This document shows, piece by piece, positions 62,657-64,000 of a stretch of 64,000 nucleotides of DNA; within the stretch, counting starts at the first letter, position 1, and every line of letters begins with the position of its first letter. A program made the translations under genes and the position numbers. This stretch comes from Rhodococcoides fascians A25f (GTDB lineage Bacteria; Actinomycetota; Actinomycetes; Mycobacteriales; Mycobacteriaceae). The stretch is taken from the NCBI RefSeq assembly GCF_000760935.2, contig NZ_CP049744.1:5642032-5706031 (forward strand), written 5' to 3'. The notes below the pieces were generated by a model. The model searched no databases and was not told the DNA's origin. It saw only the letters and a program-made list of their open reading frames with translations.

Positions 62657-64000
62657 CATCACCGAGTTCAGGACTCTGTCGGAGTCACGAACCAACGCGC
62701 CGACTGCCATCCGCGCGCCGCACCACATCCCCAGCCAGCCGATCGCTACGGCCACCGGAATCGACAGATACGCCCACGCTCCCGGAAGGAGCAGCGCGAG
62801 CAGCAGTACAGGCACGACCGATACCGCCAGGACCACTATCCCGAGTACGAGGAATCCGAATGCGTTGCCGGTGAACGATCCCCGCGTGTTCATCGAAAAC
62901 GTTTTCGTAGCTTCGGGCACGGGGTAGGCACCGCGTACGGAGTTCACGGCGGTCAGGCCGGCGCTGACTCCGAGCATCGAGATCGTCAATGCGATCGGGA
63001 TCTCCAGTCGGTCGAGCCCGAGATCGCCGAACACTCGAACCACCACGACCGGCACGATCGCGAAGGGGGCCGCGATCAGCAACCAGGCGATCTGCCGACC
63101 ACGGATGTCGTCGGGGAGGGCCTGCGGAATCATGACCAAGTGCCACATCGAGCTACCGTCGAGACCGTACGAATTCGATCCCGCACCCATCGCCATGAAG
63201 ATCACGATCCACGCGCCCCAGGCAGCAGTGAACGGAATCGAATCGGTCACCAACGGGCCGATACCAGCCAGCACCGCGAAGATCAGAACCGACAGCAGCT
63301 GACTTCGACGACGCATGTCACCGCGCCAGAGGGACAGCTCTCGGGTCACCACCGCGCCGACCCTCGTCACCCGCCATCCTGTTGCTCCGTCGCGGCCGTC
63401 GGCGATCGTCTGCTTACGGGTCGACCCCGATGACGTCGAGACTCGTCCCTCGAAGTGGCGCAGAACCAGTCGCTGCCATGCCCATACCAGTGCGACGTCC
63501 AGTAGCAACAAGCCCACAAGAGCGCCGATCGCCAGCAGCCAATTGCCCTCGAGCACCGCGTCGACGCCGGTGATACCCCAGCTGAAGGGAATCGAATGGG
63601 CCAGCGTGAGCGGCCACGTCACCTCACCCGACAGCACACGATCGAGATTCTGGGTGATGGGGAACTGCAGGAAGTACAGGCCTCCGAAGATGGCTCCGAA
63701 CGCCAACAGTGCGAACTCACGACTGCGTCGACTCTTGAGCAGCTGCGACATGGCCAGCGTCACCACCCTCGACAGCGTCACGAAGAACACCACCGTCGCG
63801 GGCCAGGCCGCCAGAGCCAGAGGCAGTGCTGCGACCGAGCGGGACAACGCGTAGATCGGAATGGACGCTGTCGCGACGATCGTCAGCGGAACCACCATGC
63901 CGACCACCGACGTGGTCAGCAGCGCACGGGCCAGTCGCGCGGGGTCGACGGACAGCAGTTGGAAGTGGCGGGGCTGGATGTTGTCGTCGGAAATGCCCGA
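62648..64000 (-). CDS. ABC-2-type transporter permease (5' end outside window)
   Basis: A large permease with at least 450 visible residues; the frame is open to the window edge, where it reads SDDNIQPRHFQLLSVDPARL, so the true start lies beyond. It shows about 10 hydrophobic segments in two groups separated by a soluble loop (RHFEGRVSTSSGSTRKQ). Such proteins are the membrane half of ABC exporters and need an ATPase, presumably encoded further upstream. The substrate is unknown. Confidence 0.75.
   Translation of the reverse strand, partial: SGISDDNIQPRHFQLLSVDPARLARALLTTSVVGMVVPLTIVATASIPIYALSRSVAALPLALAAWPATVVFFVTLSRVVTLAMSQLLKSRRSREFALLAFGAIFGGLYFLQFPITQNLDRVLSGEVTWPLTLAHSIPFSWGITGVDAVLEGNWLLAIGALVGLLLLDVALVWAWQRLVLRHFEGRVSTSSGSTRKQTIADGRDGATGWRVTRVGAVVTRELSLWRGDMRRRSQLLSVLIFAVLAGIGPLVTDSIPFTAAWGAWIVIFMAMGAGSNSYGLDGSSMWHLVMIPQALPDDIRGRQIAWLLIAAPFAIVPVVVVRVFGDLGLDRLEIPIALTISMLGVSAGLTAVNSVRGAYPVPEATKTFSMNTRGSFTGNAFGFLVLGIVVLAVSVVPVLLLALLLPGAWAYLSIPVAVAIGWLGMWCGARMAVGALVRDSDRVLNSVMSR

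Overview
The window reads as a chromosomal segment of a high-GC actinobacterium of the Rhodococcus type (Rhodococcus/Rhodococcoides; inferred). The basis is strong G/C at third codon positions, frequent GTG starts with 4-base stop/start overlaps, two 13E12-type DUF222/HNH genes each with an actinobacterial LexA box, an LppU-like lipoprotein, a TIGR04222 membrane protein and Asp23/DUF2273/DUF6286 genes. There is no rRNA, tRNA, CRISPR array or complete insertion sequence. No stretch longer than about 255 bases lacks a gene.

Layout. (1) 1-1573: a quinone oxidoreductase (cut by the window edge) divergent from an HxlR regulator across a perfect palindrome, then a small monooxygenase-fold protein. 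(2) 1588-10883: a PucR activator divergent from a xanthine dehydrogenase operon (FAD subunit, 2Fe-2S subunit, 8-oxoguanine/guanine deaminase, molybdenum subunit, AzgA-type purine permease, XdhC maturation factor). (3) 10901-13777: a small membrane protein and a LexA-controlled 13E12 gene. (4) 13774-25443: ureide and glyoxylate genes on the minus strand (allB, allantoicase, glycerate kinase, gcl, glxR, hyi, a small cyclotransferase-fold protein) divergent from uraD, uraH, uox, an NCS2 permease and an IclR regulator. Together (2) and (4) take guanine/xanthine through urate, 5-hydroxyisourate, OHCU, allantoin and allantoate to ureidoglycolate, and glyoxylate to phosphoglycerate. No classical ureidoglycolate lyase or hydrolase is present. 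(5) 25440-28071: a TetR-led minus-strand operon. (6) 28259-35001: an APC permease, two DUF1989 proteins, a carboxyltransferase-only 'urea/guanidine carboxylase' and allophanate hydrolase, i.e. a guanidine/urea nitrogen module with a truncated carboxylase.

(7) 34926-42696: LysE exporter, SGNH lipoprotein, a 34-residue peptide gene followed by a strong hairpin, small conserved proteins, a thioredoxin-reductase-like flavoprotein, a membrane GGDEF-EAL protein and a gamma-glutamyltransferase lipoprotein. (8) 42700-49789: an ECF sigma factor, an Asp23-like protein and kdpD-kdpE on the minus strand, divergent from a seven-gene Asp23 envelope-stress cluster that includes a J-domain-like protein. kdpFABC is absent. 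(9) 49843-54255: NmrA-like reductase with an inverted repeat over its start codon, EEP-fold membrane protein, LIP lipase, second 13E12 gene with its own LexA box. (10) 54426-57717: three genes with overlapping stop/start codons, namely a TIGR04222 membrane protein ending in three Cys spaced in poly-Gly, a DUF692/MNIO iron enzyme, and a membrane cytochrome b561/molybdopterin oxidoreductase with an extra N-terminal domain. I regard this as the most likely undescribed system here. (11) 57824-64000: LppU-like lipoprotein, methyltransferase, Nramp-like transporter without the usual metal motif, SRPBCC protein, D-2-hydroxyacid dehydrogenase, GNAT acetyltransferase, an acyltransferase relic and an ABC-2 permease cut by the window edge.
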